64,000 nucleotides of DNA from Verrucomicrobiales bacterium (GTDB lineage: Bacteria; Verrucomicrobiota; Verrucomicrobiia; Limisphaerales; J093). Within the stretch, counting starts at the first letter, position 1; each line of letters opens with the position of its first letter. The notes beneath the pieces were generated by a model, which had not been told where the DNA came from, did not search any database, and saw only the letters and a program-made list of their open reading frames with translations. Location of the stretch: the NCBI GenBank assembly GCA_024233305.1, contig JACKPV010000029.1:216485-280484 (forward strand), given 5' to 3'. The position numbers and the translations under genes were made by a program. Of this stretch, positions 1 through 9,306 are shown one piece after another.

Positions 1-1
1 C

Positions 2-1090
2 GAAATCCGGACCATGATCACCGCCGTCGGCACCGGCATCGGCGACGGCGAGGGCGAAGGCGCCTTCAACCTCGAGAAACTCCGTTATCACAAGGTCGTC
101 ATCATGACCGATGCCGACGTGGACGGCTCGCACATACGAACTCTCTTGCTGACCTTCTTCTACCGGCAGATGCCGCAGCTGGTCCGGCAGGGATTCGTCT
201 ACATCGCCCAGCCGCCCCTCTACGAAATCGCCCGCAAGAAACGGGTGGAATACGTGGACGACGACGCCCAACTCAACCGCATCCTGATCGAACTCGGCAC
301 GGACGAGGTCCGGTTGCGCAATGTCGCCGACGGCAAGGAACTCTCGAACAAGCAGCTGGCCGAGACCCTCGAACTCCTGCTGACCCTCGACAAGTACGCG
401 CGGGGCATTCAGCGTCACGGGGGGGATTTCGCGGACTATGTCGAGCATCGGAAGCCCGGCACCCTCGAACTGCCCCATCACCTGGTCCGCGTCCGGGAAG
501 GCAACGAGGAAACCGTGCGCTACTTCCACAACGAGACCGAGCTGCGCCAGTTCGGCGAGGCGAACGCGGACCTGGGGCTCTTCGGCGGGGAGGAGGATGA
601 CGACGAGGCCAGCGAACCCGCGCGCTCCGGCACCGCAGCCGCGCCCGGCAACGGCGTGCGCCGGCGCGCCCGCCACATCGAGATTTACGAAAGCAAGGCG
701 ATCCAGGAGTTGCTGGGGCGCCTCGCCCGCAAGGGGCTCGACGTCGAGCACTACGCCGCCCAGGACCAGCCGCTCTTCGAGGTGGTCGAGGGCCAGGGCG
801 ACGACGAAAAAGTCCGCCCCATCTTCGCCATTCCCGACATCCTGACCGCGGTGAAGGAAGTGGGCCGTCGCGGGTTGTCCATCAAGCGGTTCAAGGGCCT
901 GGGCGAAATGAACCCGAAGCAGCTCTTTGAAACCACGATGGACCCCGCCAAACGCAAACTGCTGCGCGTCGAACTCAGCGATGCCGTCGAGGCCGAGGAG
1001 ATGTTCACCAAGCTCATGGGCGAGGAGGTCGAACCCCGCCGGCAGTTCATCGAGGACAACGCCCTGAACGTCCGCAACCTCGACGTCTGA
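2..1090 (+). CDS. gyrB: DNA gyrase subunit B, C-terminal part (cut by window edge)
   Basis: The frame is already open at the left edge (E-I-R-T-M-I-T-A), so this is the 3' part of a longer gene. The TOPRIM metal-binding motif TDADVDGSHI lies near residue 36-45 of the visible part, and the typical gyrase tail IKRFKGLGEMNP is present. GyrB supplies the ATPase and the TOPRIM domain of the GyrA2B2 complex, which introduces negative supercoils. An acidic and glycine-rich stretch (GGEEDDDEASEP) near residue 200 lies in a linker region that varies between phyla. gyrA follows after 43 bases on the same strand, so the two are probably co-transcribed. Confidence 0.97.
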   Translation, partial: EIRTMITAVGTGIGDGEGEGAFNLEKLRYHKVVIMTDADVDGSHIRTLLLTFFYRQMPQLVRQGFVYIAQPPLYEIARKKRVEYVDDDAQLNRILIELGTDEVRLRNVADGKELSNKQLAETLELLLTLDKYARGIQRHGGDFADYVEHRKPGTLELPHHLVRVREGNEETVRYFHNETELRQFGEANADLGLFGGEEDDDEASEPARSGTAAAPGNGVRRRARHIEIYESKAIQELLGRLARKGLDVEHYAAQDQPLFEVVEGQGDDEKVRPIFAIPDILTAVKEVGRRGLSIKRFKGLGEMNPKQLFETTMDPAKRKLLRVELSDAVEAEEMFTKLMGEEVEPRRQFIEDNALNVRNLDV

Positions 1091-1133
1091 CGACGCCCCG
1101 TCACGCCCCGCCCCCGAGCGCCCTTTTCCCTCC

Positions 1134-3785
1134 ATGCCAGACCCGAACGAGCCCCAGTCCCCGCCGCCGCCCCCGAGCAATTCGCTGTTCGCCACCAGCG
1201 AGCGGATCGAGAAGATCAACGTCGCCGACGAGATCAAAAACTCGTTCCTCGACTACTCGATGTCCGTGATCATCTCGCGGGCGCTGCCCGATGCCCGGGA
1301 CGGCCTCAAGCCCTCCCAGCGCCGGCTGCTCTACGCGATGTTTCACGACCTCAACCTGCTTCCCGGTCGGAAACACCTCAAGTGCGCCCGCATCGTGGGC
1401 GAAACGATGGGTAAGTACCATCCGCACGGCGACCAGGCCATCTATCCGACCCTCGTGCACATGGCCCAGCCTTGGGCGATGCGCGACACGCTCGTCGACG
1501 GTCAGGGCAACTTCGGCTCGGTCGAAAACGATCCGCCCGCCGCCATGCGGTACACCGAGGCCCGCCTCACGCACCTCGGCGCCATCCTCATGGAGGACAT
1601 GGACAAGGAGACGGTCGACTTCATTCCGACTTACGACGAGGAACATGAAGAACCCGTCGTCCTCCCCTCCGCCTTCCCGAACCTGCTGGTCAACGGCGGC
1701 ACCGGCATCGCCGTCGGCATGGCAACCAACATGGCGCCCCACAACCTGGGCGAGGTGGTCGACGCCATCTGCGCGCAGATCGACGATCCGGACATCTCGA
1801 TCAAGGGGTTGATGGCGTATGTCCAGGGGCCCGATTTTCCCACCGGCTGCATGATCTGCGGCCGCGACGGCATCCGCAGCTATTTCGAGACCGGTCGCGG
1901 CTCGATGAAGATCCGCGGCAAGGTCGGGGTCGAGCAGCTCAAGGGCGGCCGCGAACAGATCGTCGTCACCGAAATCCCCTTCAACGTCAACCGCGCCCAG
2001 CTCGTCGAGCGCATCGCCGCCCTGGTCAACGAGGGGGAGGTCAAGGAACTCCGGGACATCACGGCCATCCGGGACGAATCCGACGAGAACACCCGGGTTG
2101 TCGTCGAGATCAAGCGCGATGCGATCCCGAAGGTCGTCATCAACAATCTCTACAAGTACACCCAGCTTGAGACGAGTTTTGCCGTCAACGCCCTGGCGAT
2201 CGATCACCAGCGACCGAAGACGTTGAATCTCAAGCAGCTGATCAACTGCTACATCGAGCACCGCCGGGAGGTCGTGCTGCGCCGCACGCGGTTCCTCCTG
2301 CGCAAGGCCGAGCAACGCGCCGAGGTCCTCGAAGGCTACCTGATCGCGCTCGCCAACCTCGACGAGATCATCCGCATCATCCGCAGCTCGAGCAACCGCG
2401 AGGAAGCGAAGGTCCGCCTGCTCGCCTTCGATTGGACCCGGAAACAGGTCGAGAAATGGGGGGTGCTCATCCGCAGCGAGGCGCGCCTGATCAACGGGCG
2501 TTACTCTTTCACCGAGCGCCAGGTCAACGCCATCCTGGACCTCCGCCTCTACCAGTTGACCGCCATGGAGGTCGACAAGGTCAAGGGCGAGTACGCCGGA
2601 CTCCTCGAGACCATCGCCGATCTCCTCGATATCCTGGCCAAGGAATCGCGGGTCATGGCCATCATCAAGGACGAACTCCGCAAGGTGCGCGAAAAGCACG
2701 CCACACCGCGGCTCACCCAGATCGTGGCCGAGGAGGGCGAGATCGCCATCGAGGATCTGATCGCCAACGAGGGCGTCATCATCACCATGACCCACCGCGG
2801 GCTGATCAAGCGGACCAACATCAGCTCCTACCGCTCGCAACGTCGCGGCGGCAAGGGCGTGATCGGCATGAGCACGCGCGAGGGATCGGCCGTCGTGGAC
2901 GGTGAAGCCGGCGACTTCATCGAGCGCCTGTTCACCGCCAGCACGCACGATTACCTGATGTTCTTCACAAACACCGGGCGGGTCTACGTCGAGCGGGTGC
3001 TCGAAATCCCCGACATGGGCCGGGCCGCCAAGGGCCGCAGCATCGCGAACCTGCTCGAGTTGCAGCCGGGCGAAAAGGTCGCCGCTCTCATCCGCATCCA
3101 GAGCGAAACGGGGCCGAACAAGGAAGACCTGACCTGGCAGCAGCCATTCGTTGTCTTCTTCGCCACCCAGAAGGGCACCGTCAAGAAAACGCCGCTCGCT
3201 GCCTTCGCGAACGTCCGCCGCGGCGGCATCATCGCCATCGGGATCACCGAGGGCGACATCCTCATCGATGCCAAGCTGACCACCGGTCACAACGAGGTCG
3301 TCCTCATCACCCACAAGGGCATGAGCATCCGTTTCCCCGAGGGGGACGTGCGCGAGATGGGGCGCCCGGCCGCCGGCGTTCGCGGCATCGCCCTCGGCCG
3401 GGAGGATCAGGTCGTCGCCCTCGCCATCGTCGCCGACGACACCACGCTGCTCGTCGCCGGGGAGAACGGCATTGGCAAACGCACCGACTTCACCGAATAC
3501 CGCAAGCAGTCCCGCGGCGGGAAGGGCATCATCACCATGAAGACCACCACCGGCCGCACCGGCGGCGTGGTTGGCGCCCTCACCGTGCGCGATGCCGACG
3601 AAATCATGCTCATCACCGTCGGCGGCCAGATGGTGCGAACGCGCGTGCACGAAATTCGCGAGACCAGCCGCAATACGCAGGGCGTCAAACTGATCAACCT
3701 CGACGAAGGCGACCGCCTCCAGGCCATCGCCCCGGTCATCGCCGACGAGGACGAACGTGCCGACGAGCAGCCGGAACTCGTGTGA
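1134..3785 (+). CDS. gyrA: DNA gyrase subunit A
   Basis: An 883-residue protein of full GyrA length. The catalytic tyrosine is Y140 in the motif AAMRYTEARL, and the GyrA box QRRGGKG lies near residue 568, which marks it as gyrase rather than topoisomerase IV. Six C-terminal beta-pinwheel repeats follow. The N-terminus carries a proline run (residues 9-14). In the quinolone-determining region the usual S/A-x-x-Y-D after HGD reads HGDQAIYP, so the positions equivalent to E. coli Ser83 and Asp87 are Gln101 and Pro105. The gene directly follows gyrB. The long open frame on the opposite strand is a shadow caused by high GC. Confidence 0.98.
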   Translation: MPDPNEPQSPPPPPSNSLFATSERIEKINVADEIKNSFLDYSMSVIISRALPDARDGLKPSQRRLLYAMFHDLNLLPGRKHLKCARIVGETMGKYHPHGDQAIYPTLVHMAQPWAMRDTLVDGQGNFGSVENDPPAAMRYTEARLTHLGAILMEDMDKETVDFIPTYDEEHEEPVVLPSAFPNLLVNGGTGIAVGMATNMAPHNLGEVVDAICAQIDDPDISIKGLMAYVQGPDFPTGCMICGRDGIRSYFETGRGSMKIRGKVGVEQLKGGREQIVVTEIPFNVNRAQLVERIAALVNEGEVKELRDITAIRDESDENTRVVVEIKRDAIPKVVINNLYKYTQLETSFAVNALAIDHQRPKTLNLKQLINCYIEHRREVVLRRTRFLLRKAEQRAEVLEGYLIALANLDEIIRIIRSSSNREEAKVRLLAFDWTRKQVEKWGVLIRSEARLINGRYSFTERQVNAILDLRLYQLTAMEVDKVKGEYAGLLETIADLLDILAKESRVMAIIKDELRKVREKHATPRLTQIVAEEGEIAIEDLIANEGVIITMTHRGLIKRTNISSYRSQRRGGKGVIGMSTREGSAVVDGEAGDFIERLFTASTHDYLMFFTNTGRVYVERVLEIPDMGRAAKGRSIANLLELQPGEKVAALIRIQSETGPNKEDLTWQQPFVVFFATQKGTVKKTPLAAFANVRRGGIIAIGITEGDILIDAKLTTGHNEVVLITHKGMSIRFPEGDVREMGRPAAGVRGIALGREDQVVALAIVADDTTLLVAGENGIGKRTDFTEYRKQSRGGKGIITMKTTTGRTGGVVGALTVRDADEIMLITVGGQMVRTRVHEIRETSRNTQGVKLINLDEGDRLQAIAPVIADEDERADEQPELV

Positions 3786-4147
3786 TTGCGGGCACGGCGG
3801 AGCGCCGGCGCCGACCTCCTCGGGCAGCTCGCGCGTGCGTCTGGACTACCGAGAGTCGGTTGTCTCGCTAACGTCGCTGAGCAAAGAAGGGACCCGCGGT
3901 ACATACGACCGGGCAGGCCGGCCGACGTCCCGAAATTGCCGTGTCGGCTGACACGACGCGTCGTTACGGCCTGGAAGACGGCAGCGTTTTGTTCCTGAGT
4001 AGCGGGAAGACGGGATCTTGATCCGGTCTGCCGCGGCCGTTCCGGCGGATTTGGCGACCGTTCGGGAGCGAATCCAGCTCGGTCTGGAGCGGTTGGTGAG
4101 AGGCGAGGCCATTGCGGGTGTTCAGCGTGAGCCCACGCTCCAGGCCC
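3786..4147. other. Intergenic region after gyrA, possible gene remnant
   Basis: No intact gene is visible. A plus-strand frame from about 4003 to 4158 reads ...DLATVRERIQLGLERLVRGEA..., which resembles the C-terminus of short ParD-like antitoxins. It ends on a TAG formed by the first bases of the repeat at 4151. This may be a remnant of the antitoxin partner of the broken vapC further on, but the match is short and unproven. Confidence 0.25.
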
Positions 4148-4150
4148 TCA

Positions 4151-4334
4151 GCCGTTAGCATACAGAAGGATCCACCACTAATGGGCGCGGGTATTGAGGG
4201 AAACGAGGATCGCCCGCCCTGGGTTTGAACGCACCATCCAGTGATTCTTCCCGCCTCGCCGCCAACGCCGCCGCGCCGCGCCCTATCCGTCTTATCCGCG
4301 CCCATCCGCGGTTCGCTGACTGATTTGTTCTGGC
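4151..4334 (+). repeat. Dispersed element, family B
   Basis: One of three roughly 190-bp copies in this window (others at 11709 and 36603). It begins GCCGTTAGCATACAG and ends close to the shared terminal sequence. The interior carries the hallmark GATGGGCGC...CATCCGCG inverted segments. It is flanked by TCA at 4148-4150 and TGA at 4335-4337. The interior is decayed compared with the 11709 copy. Confidence 0.7.
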
Positions 4335-4337
4335 TGA

Positions 4338-4440
4338 GCCGTTACCATTCAGTAGCGCGTAGCCGCCGACGTGTAGTCGGCGCATGATTCAGTGGGGATC
4401 CGTCCGCGTGCCGCTAGGCGCGATGACTCGCCAACAGGTC
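4338..4440 (-). repeat. Dispersed element, family A, partial and inverted
   Basis: It matches the right half of the complete family A copy at 11510 in reverse orientation, including the hairpin GCCGACGTGTAGTCGGC. It directly abuts the family B copy, sharing TGA at 4335-4337. The left half is missing. Confidence 0.65.
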
Positions 4441-4653
4441 ACTGCCGGTCGGAAATGGCCTCCGCGCACAAGCCCATCGATCGCAGCGTCGACCACACGC
4501 CGGTTGCTGCAGCGTGGTGAATCGTCGATACGGCTCCGGGTCCCATACGGTCGCGGTCGCCAGGAGCGCATGCACGGTCTTACGCATCCGGGCAGGTCAT
4601 GGACACCATCCCCGACGCCAAGCGTCCATATTCTGGATCCGATCCCCGGGGGA
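4441..4653. other. Intergenic region, nothing recognised
   Basis: No reading frame here looks like a real protein. It lies between a partial repeat and the 3' end of the MarR gene. Near 4650 an inverted repeat (GATCCCCGGGGGATC) could be part of the terminator region of the marR-type gene, but it lacks a T-tract. Confidence 0.3.
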
Positions 4654-5247
4654 TCAGCCGGCTGGTTGCTGGCCGGCGAGGCTGGCGTGGCGTCCTGGTC
4701 CGCTCTTCTTGGGCGGCGTCCCGCTTGCTCTTGGTGAATCCGCCAGGGCGTTCTGGCAGGCGCCGGCGACCGCTTCGAGCTGACGCAGGAAGGTGGCCCG
4801 TTCGGCTGCCGGCAGGACGGAAAGTATGGCGGCGTGGAGGTCCAGCGCGAACCCTGCCGCGGCCGCCAGCCGATCGGCGCCCAACGGTTCAAGCTGCGCC
4901 CGTTTGGCGCGGCGGTCCGTCCGGTCGGATTCGCGCCGCAAGAAGCCCGCGGCCTCCATTCGCTCGATCAGGGCGGCCATCGTGTTGGCGTCGCTGGCCA
5001 TGCGCTCGCACAATTCCTTTTGAGTGAGGCCGTCCGGTTCCGTCTCCGCCAGATTGCGCAGAACGGTGTACTGGTCAGGGGTCAGGCCCAGGTGGGCGAT
5101 CCGCCGCCGGAACGCCTGATTGAGCCCGTACCAGGCGCGTCGCAGTAGCGGCGGCAGGTAACGTCGGGGCGCCGGACGCCGGACGGCTCCGGCCGGGCGG
5201 GACGCGCGGTCGGAAGCGGACGCGGGTTGTTTGGCGGGCTGCCGCAT
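4654..5247 (-). CDS. MarR-family transcriptional regulator
   Basis: A 197-residue protein. A winged helix-turn-helix of MarR type spans about residues 40-160: LTPDQYTVLRNLAE, LTQKELCERM, DANTMAALIERMEAAGFL and the wing RESDRTDRRAKR. MarR proteins are dimeric DNA-binding repressors that often respond to small phenolic or oxidative ligands. The N-terminal 35 residues are Ala/Pro/Arg rich, so a shorter start is possible. Nothing nearby is an obvious target, and the flanks are full of repeats. Confidence 0.85.
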   Translation of the reverse strand: MRQPAKQPASASDRASRPAGAVRRPAPRRYLPPLLRRAWYGLNQAFRRRIAHLGLTPDQYTVLRNLAETEPDGLTQKELCERMASDANTMAALIERMEAAGFLRRESDRTDRRAKRAQLEPLGADRLAAAAGFALDLHAAILSVLPAAERATFLRQLEAVAGACQNALADSPRASGTPPKKSGPGRHASLAGQQPAG

Positions 5248-5352
5248 GCGCGGACGACCCTAGCAGCCTGTCGATCCCGGCGAAACCGCATTTCGCAAGA
5301 CCTTCCCACCCACGGGCTGGGGGCACGGCCTTTGGGGCAACTGCGAAACCGA

Positions 5353-5883
5353 TGCCAGACGAGAAAACCTCAACGCCGCATTTCTCTGCCGCGACCCGGA
5401 ACGGCCCAGTTTGACAGCCGAACGGCAGCTGCTTGCGCCGGCAGAGTTCCAGATACGCCGCTACTGCGACGCTCAGCCGTATCGATGCAACACGCGGTAG
5501 CCGCCGACGTGTAGTCGGCGCTGAAATCCAAGGGCTTACGCGGTCTCGCCGGTTCCGACTGGCAGTCACGTTTTGGTGAATCATCGCGCCCGGCGGTCGG
5601 CAGCCCTATCCCAGCTGAAGCATGCGCCGACTGCACGTCGGCGGCTACGAGTTACTGAATGGTTACGGCTCAGAACCTGCCCGGTCGCCAGATCAGACAT
5701 CGGCGTGCAAGCCAGCGCCGCCATTTCATGGTCCAGCGTGACCGAAAGCTCCTTCAACCAGCCCAACGCGATCACTCGATCGGCCTGAGGCAGCGTGCCA
5801 CGGCGCACCAGCATCAACAGTGCGCTCGCTACTTCGAGCGGCCACAAAGCCGGAGTCCGGCCACGACGGTGCATTCCCTGCAA
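5353..5883 (-). pseudogene. VapC-type PIN toxin, split by a family A element
   Basis: On the minus strand 5883-5674 reads LWPLEVASALLMLVRRG...LGWLKELSVTLDHEM, the middle of a VapC/PIN ribonuclease. The C-terminal part resumes at 5476 as LSVAVAAYLELCRRKQLP...GVEVF, matching the DAAYLEL helix of VapC, with the usual D-A replaced. Between them lies the 194-bp element 5476-5669. Removing it with one copy of the TCA duplication joins GTT-CTG-AGC to GTC-GCA in frame. The first 40 or so residues of the toxin, including the first catalytic Asp, are missing, and no stop follows the normal C-terminus, so the gene is dead. Confidence 0.7.
5476..5669 (+). repeat. Dispersed element, family A, complete
   Basis: 194 bp with ends GCCGTATCGATGCA and GAATGGTTACGGC. 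Each side carries TCA (5473-5475 and 5670-5672), consistent with a 3-bp target duplication inside CTCAG. Internal inverted arms GCCGACGTGTAGTCGGCGC and its complement are present. It interrupts the vapC remnant. Confidence 0.85.
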
Positions 5884-5997
5884 TCCCCCCCCATCCTGGC
5901 CGGCGTCGCGCGTCGACCGGCGCCGGAGCGGCTGCGAAGCACTCCTCCGATTTCCGCCCCGAGGCGCCGCGCCCGGGGTGAACGGCGCCAGCTCGCG

Positions 5998-6546
5998 CTA
6001 AAAGTGTACCAAGCGGAAGGGCAGCTCGTACCAGAGGCCGTTGAAATCGAACCGGGCCTCGGGCGGATCCAGGTTGTGGCCCGCCCAGAACACCTCGTTG
6101 CGGGGGCGCAGCGCGGCGAGCAGCTCGAGAAAGCCCTCCGCCTCAAAGCCGACGAGGTGGTAGCGGCCGCGGCGGAGTCCGTGTCGCTCCATGAGCTGGC
6201 GGAGATTCTCGAGCTCGCCGTAGCACCGCTTGAGCACCCACAACGCGGCTTCGGGCGCCTTGACCGCGAGTTTGTCGAGCTTGGTCACACTGCATTCGCC
6301 GCACTCGACCCAGAGCACCGGACGCAACGTGTAGTCGAGTTCCACCAAGTCGGGCTCGAACGGGATGTTGTCGTCCGGCAGGCGGGGCTCGATCTGCAAC
6401 CGCTCCCGGAAGAACATCAGGAACCCCAGCAGCTTCAGCAGCACGTGCGACGGGGTCTCGGTCTCGCGCTGCGCGAACAGAACCTTGTACGGCAGTCCCA
6501 ACCGCGGATTCGCGCTCGTGAGCTGAAAGGTGAATCGTCCCGCCAT
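5998..6546 (-). CDS. yaeQ: YaeQ family protein
   Basis: A 182-residue protein matching the YaeQ family: RFTFQL at the start, RPVLWVECGE in the middle and FWAGHNLD near the end. The fold belongs to the PD-(D/E)xK nuclease superfamily. The E-C-G and later conserved residues fit that fold, but the cellular role is not established. The start at 6546 is chosen because it gives the canonical length; longer upstream frames are not conserved in character. It lies 11 bases behind the L,D-transpeptidase gene on the same strand, so the two probably share a transcript. Confidence 0.85.
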   Translation of the reverse strand: MAGRFTFQLTSANPRLGLPYKVLFAQRETETPSHVLLKLLGFLMFFRERLQIEPRLPDDNIPFEPDLVELDYTLRPVLWVECGECSVTKLDKLAVKAPEAALWVLKRCYGELENLRQLMERHGLRRGRYHLVGFEAEGFLELLAALRPRNEVFWAGHNLDPPEARFDFNGLWYELPFRLVHF

Positions 6547-6557
6547 CGTCCCCCCTG

Positions 6558-7751
6558 TCACGGATCGACATAAACCGGCGTGCCCCGTTGCACCAGGCGC
6601 ACCAGGTTTTCCGCGTCCCAGTTGGCCAGGCGGAAGCAACCGTGCGACTCGGTGCGCCCCACCGACTCCGGGATCGGGGTGCCGTGAATCCCGTAACCGG
6701 CCCGGTCCAACCCGATCCACGCGACGCCGACGGGATTGTTCGGCCCCGGGGGAATGACCAGCTTCCTTCCGAGGCGCCGGGCCTCGGCGGACTCGGTAAA
6801 GATCTCGGGGTTGAAGGTGTAGTCGGGATCGGTGATCACGACGTCCACGTGCAGCTCGCCCACCGGCCGTTTGTCGACGTTCCGGGCGATGCTGCACGGG
6901 AAATGGACGAGGAGATTGGTGCGGTGGTCGAAGGCCTGCAGCACGCGTTCGGCCAGCCGGATGCGGAGGTAGGCGGCCTTCGCCGGCGGCGCCGATTCCC
7001 GCACCTGCGGCACGAGAACCGCCAGGCCGGGTCGCACGGCCGCCCAGTCGATTTCCGGGTTCAAACGGCGGATGAAATTCTGGCTGGCGTGGTGCTTTTC
7101 CGCGACGAGTTCGAGCACTGTTTCGTAATCCAGCCGCGCCTGCTGGGACTTGCCCAGCCAGGTGCCGCTGACCTCCCGCAACCGGGCCAGGTCATTGGTG
7201 GTCACGACGTAGGGATGGGTGGGCTCGTCCTTCAGGATCAGGCGCGCACGGGTGGCAGCCGTGAGCAAACCGGAAGGCGGCAAGCCCGCCCGGGCCTGAA
7301 ACGCGCGCAGGGCGGCGGCCGTCTGCGACCCGGCGATGCCATCGATGGGACCGCAGGAAATCCCCAGGTTGGCCAGGCAGACCTGCGCTTCGAGGACGTC
7401 ATTCGCCGGACGCGGAAAGCCCGTCACGCGGGGCGGCGCCGGAGGCACGAAATCCTCGGGCGCAGGCGTGGGCGTCCGGAGGGGCACAGGCGCCTCCCGG
7501 GGTGCGTCCGGCGGGACGGCGGGAAGCGGCTCGGCCGCCGGGAGGACCGCAGGCGGCGCCACTTCGACGGATGGGGGGGGATTCGCGGCCGGCGCCGGCG
7601 ATGGCGGCAAGGCCAGGGTTCGGCGGGGAAGGTGTTTCTGGTAGAGGATCCAGCCGATCAGGGCCAGGCTGGCCATCGTGAGCAGCCAATAGCCCATCGC
7701 CCCGTCGGAACGGTTCTTGCGCTGGATCTTGCGCTGGCGGGCGCGCGGCAC
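6558..7751 (-). CDS. L,D-transpeptidase (YkuD domain) with peptidoglycan-binding domain
   Basis: A 397-residue envelope protein. Residues about 20-37 form a membrane anchor (YWLLTMASLALIGWILY), followed by a Pro-rich spacer to about 115. A peptidoglycan-binding helix bundle (GISCGPIDGIAGSQTAAALRAF) follows, then a LysM-like segment and the YkuD catalytic domain. The active-site motif reads HGTPIPESVG...SHGCFRL with Cys near 372. Such enzymes make 3-3 crosslinks in peptidoglycan or attach lipoproteins to it, in the periplasm. yaeQ follows after 11 bases. Confidence 0.9.
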   Translation of the reverse strand: MPRARQRKIQRKNRSDGAMGYWLLTMASLALIGWILYQKHLPRRTLALPPSPAPAANPPPSVEVAPPAVLPAAEPLPAVPPDAPREAPVPLRTPTPAPEDFVPPAPPRVTGFPRPANDVLEAQVCLANLGISCGPIDGIAGSQTAAALRAFQARAGLPPSGLLTAATRARLILKDEPTHPYVVTTNDLARLREVSGTWLGKSQQARLDYETVLELVAEKHHASQNFIRRLNPEIDWAAVRPGLAVLVPQVRESAPPAKAAYLRIRLAERVLQAFDHRTNLLVHFPCSIARNVDKRPVGELHVDVVITDPDYTFNPEIFTESAEARRLGRKLVIPPGPNNPVGVAWIGLDRAGYGIHGTPIPESVGRTESHGCFRLANWDAENLVRLVQRGTPVYVDP

Positions 7752-8114
7752 AAAGGCGAGTTAGCACAGGGGAACAAGCCCACCAAGAGGGAAGTGCCCT
7801 CGCCGCCCATGCAGACCGGCTTCTTCCGACCCGCCGCGCGTGCTCGCCATCCGCATCGCAATCTCGCGAACCGCCCCCTTGCTCGCGAAAAGTCGGAAGT
7901 TCGACGGACGGATCTGGCCCTTCCGAAGCGGCTTGAGCGGTGCCGCAAATGCTCCTCGAAGCGCGCCGGTGGAGCCCGGGCTCAATGCCGGCGGGCTTGA
8001 TCAGGTCGCGTTCATGCCCCGGTGCAAGGGAGGGCGATCTCGCATGGGGGTTATGAGCGGGATCAGGATTGCGATCAGGATTGGGAGCGGGTCCACGGGG
8101 GGACGGGCGGGGAG
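7752..8114. other. Intergenic region, nothing recognised
   Basis: About 360 bases between two minus-strand genes. I see no gene, hairpin with T-tract or known repeat. A short run of GGGATCAGGATTGCGATC-type direct repeats (GATCAGGATTGC) occurs at 8056-8090. The promoter of the L,D-transpeptidase gene must lie at the left side of this stretch. Confidence 0.4.
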
Positions 8115-9287
8115 TCAGACTCCGCCGATGTACTTCCGATCCTCCCAGACCGCCCGCAACGAAGTGAGGTTTCGGCGGTCGAACAGGTGCTTCGCCGCGG
8201 TCAACACCCGGCCGCGTCTGAGGTTCTGCCAGGCGTCGTGCAGGCTGACGGCGTTGAACTGAAGCAGGCTCGGATCGCGGTAGCAGTCGATCATGCACCT
8301 TTGGCAACCGTCGCGGATCAGCTTCGATTCGTCGAACTCGTAAATGCTGCACATCGGCTTCTCCCAGTAATGGCAGCGGTAGAGGTCCAGCTTCCAGTCG
8401 AGGTAGAAATACTTGAAGCCCGCCAGGCAGCCGAAATGCTCCCGCTCACCCCGGAGGTGACGCTGCATTTCGGTCAGCGATTCATGGGGATTGACCACGG
8501 GAAAGCCGCTACGGCGCTTCATCGCCTTGATCCGCTCGAAGACCGTGACGAGTTCGTCCCGCGTGTAGTTCACCAGCCCGCTGTCGCTGAAGCTCAGATA
8601 ACTCGAACCCAGCGTGGTGAGCGGGTAGCTGAAGGTGCAGGTGGTGAACCCCAGGCTCTGCAGGAACGCCGGCAACCGGTCGTAGTCCTCGATCAAGCGG
8701 CTGGCCGTGATGCTCGCGGTGGTCTGGATGCCGGCGCCGGCAAAGAACTCGTTCGCCCGTTTGATCTTCCGGCAAACGTCGGGCAACCCGCGGTTCTGCT
8801 CGTGCTTGGCGATGTCGTGGGCGTCGATCGACATGATGACGCTGCTGAGGCCCGCATCCGCCAGGCGGCGGAGGTTCTCCTCGTTCCACAACCCGCCGTT
8901 GGTGCAGATCATCGGGCTGATGCCGCGCTCCGCCGCGTAGCGGACCATCGCCGGCAGGTCGCGGTGCACCATCGGCTCGCCGCCCACGAACAGCAGGTAG
9001 CCGATGTGGTTCCGCGCGCTGATGTCGATCACGTCCCGCGCCTGTTCGAGCGTGACACTGCGTCGGGCCTGCGGGTCGAACTTGGACCGCGCAAAACCGC
9101 AGAAGCCGCAATCGGCGTTGCAGATGTTCGTGATCGCGAACTGCAGGTAGCCCGGCCCCGCGTGGTCCAGCACCTCGCGGAACAGCTGCCAGGCTCCCTT
9201 CCGGGGACGGACCACGGGCGGTTCCCCTCCCGCGGCAGCGGGGGCCACGGGCGGCGGGGAGGCGTTGGATTGGGACACGGTGCTCAT
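8115..9287 (-). CDS. Radical SAM protein with C-terminal cysteine cluster (SPASM-like)
   Basis: A 390-residue protein from the ATG at 9287; in-frame ATGs at 9302 and 9305 are alternatives. The radical SAM motif is CNADCGFC (CxxxCxxC), followed by the glycine-rich FVGGEP. The C-terminal part holds CLAG, YRCHYWEKPMC and CQRCMIDC, which would bind one or two further Fe-S clusters. Such proteins modify peptides or small molecules through a 5'-deoxyadenosyl radical. It is last in an apparent operon after the rhodanese and YkgJ genes, which suggests a joint redox or sulfur-related function, but the substrate cannot be read from the sequence. Confidence 0.85.
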   Translation of the reverse strand: MSTVSQSNASPPPVAPAAAGGEPPVVRPRKGAWQLFREVLDHAGPGYLQFAITNICNADCGFCGFARSKFDPQARRSVTLEQARDVIDISARNHIGYLLFVGGEPMVHRDLPAMVRYAAERGISPMICTNGGLWNEENLRRLADAGLSSVIMSIDAHDIAKHEQNRGLPDVCRKIKRANEFFAGAGIQTTASITASRLIEDYDRLPAFLQSLGFTTCTFSYPLTTLGSSYLSFSDSGLVNYTRDELVTVFERIKAMKRRSGFPVVNPHESLTEMQRHLRGEREHFGCLAGFKYFYLDWKLDLYRCHYWEKPMCSIYEFDESKLIRDGCQRCMIDCYRDPSLLQFNAVSLHDAWQNLRRGRVLTAAKHLFDRRNLTSLRAVWEDRKYIGGV

Positions 9288-9306
9288 GCCGGCGGCGGTC
9301 ATCATC

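Noticed and set aside
1101..3650. Very long open frame opposite gyrA
   Set aside because: It is a composition shadow of a highly conserved gene. The translation is rich in Asp/Gly/Ala/Leu with no known domain. The same applies to the long frames opposite 32902-36471, 38006-40216 and 45327-47978.
4389..4892. Minus-strand frame overlapping the MarR gene
   Set aside because: Its sequence is a shadow of marR and of repeat A, with no family resemblance.
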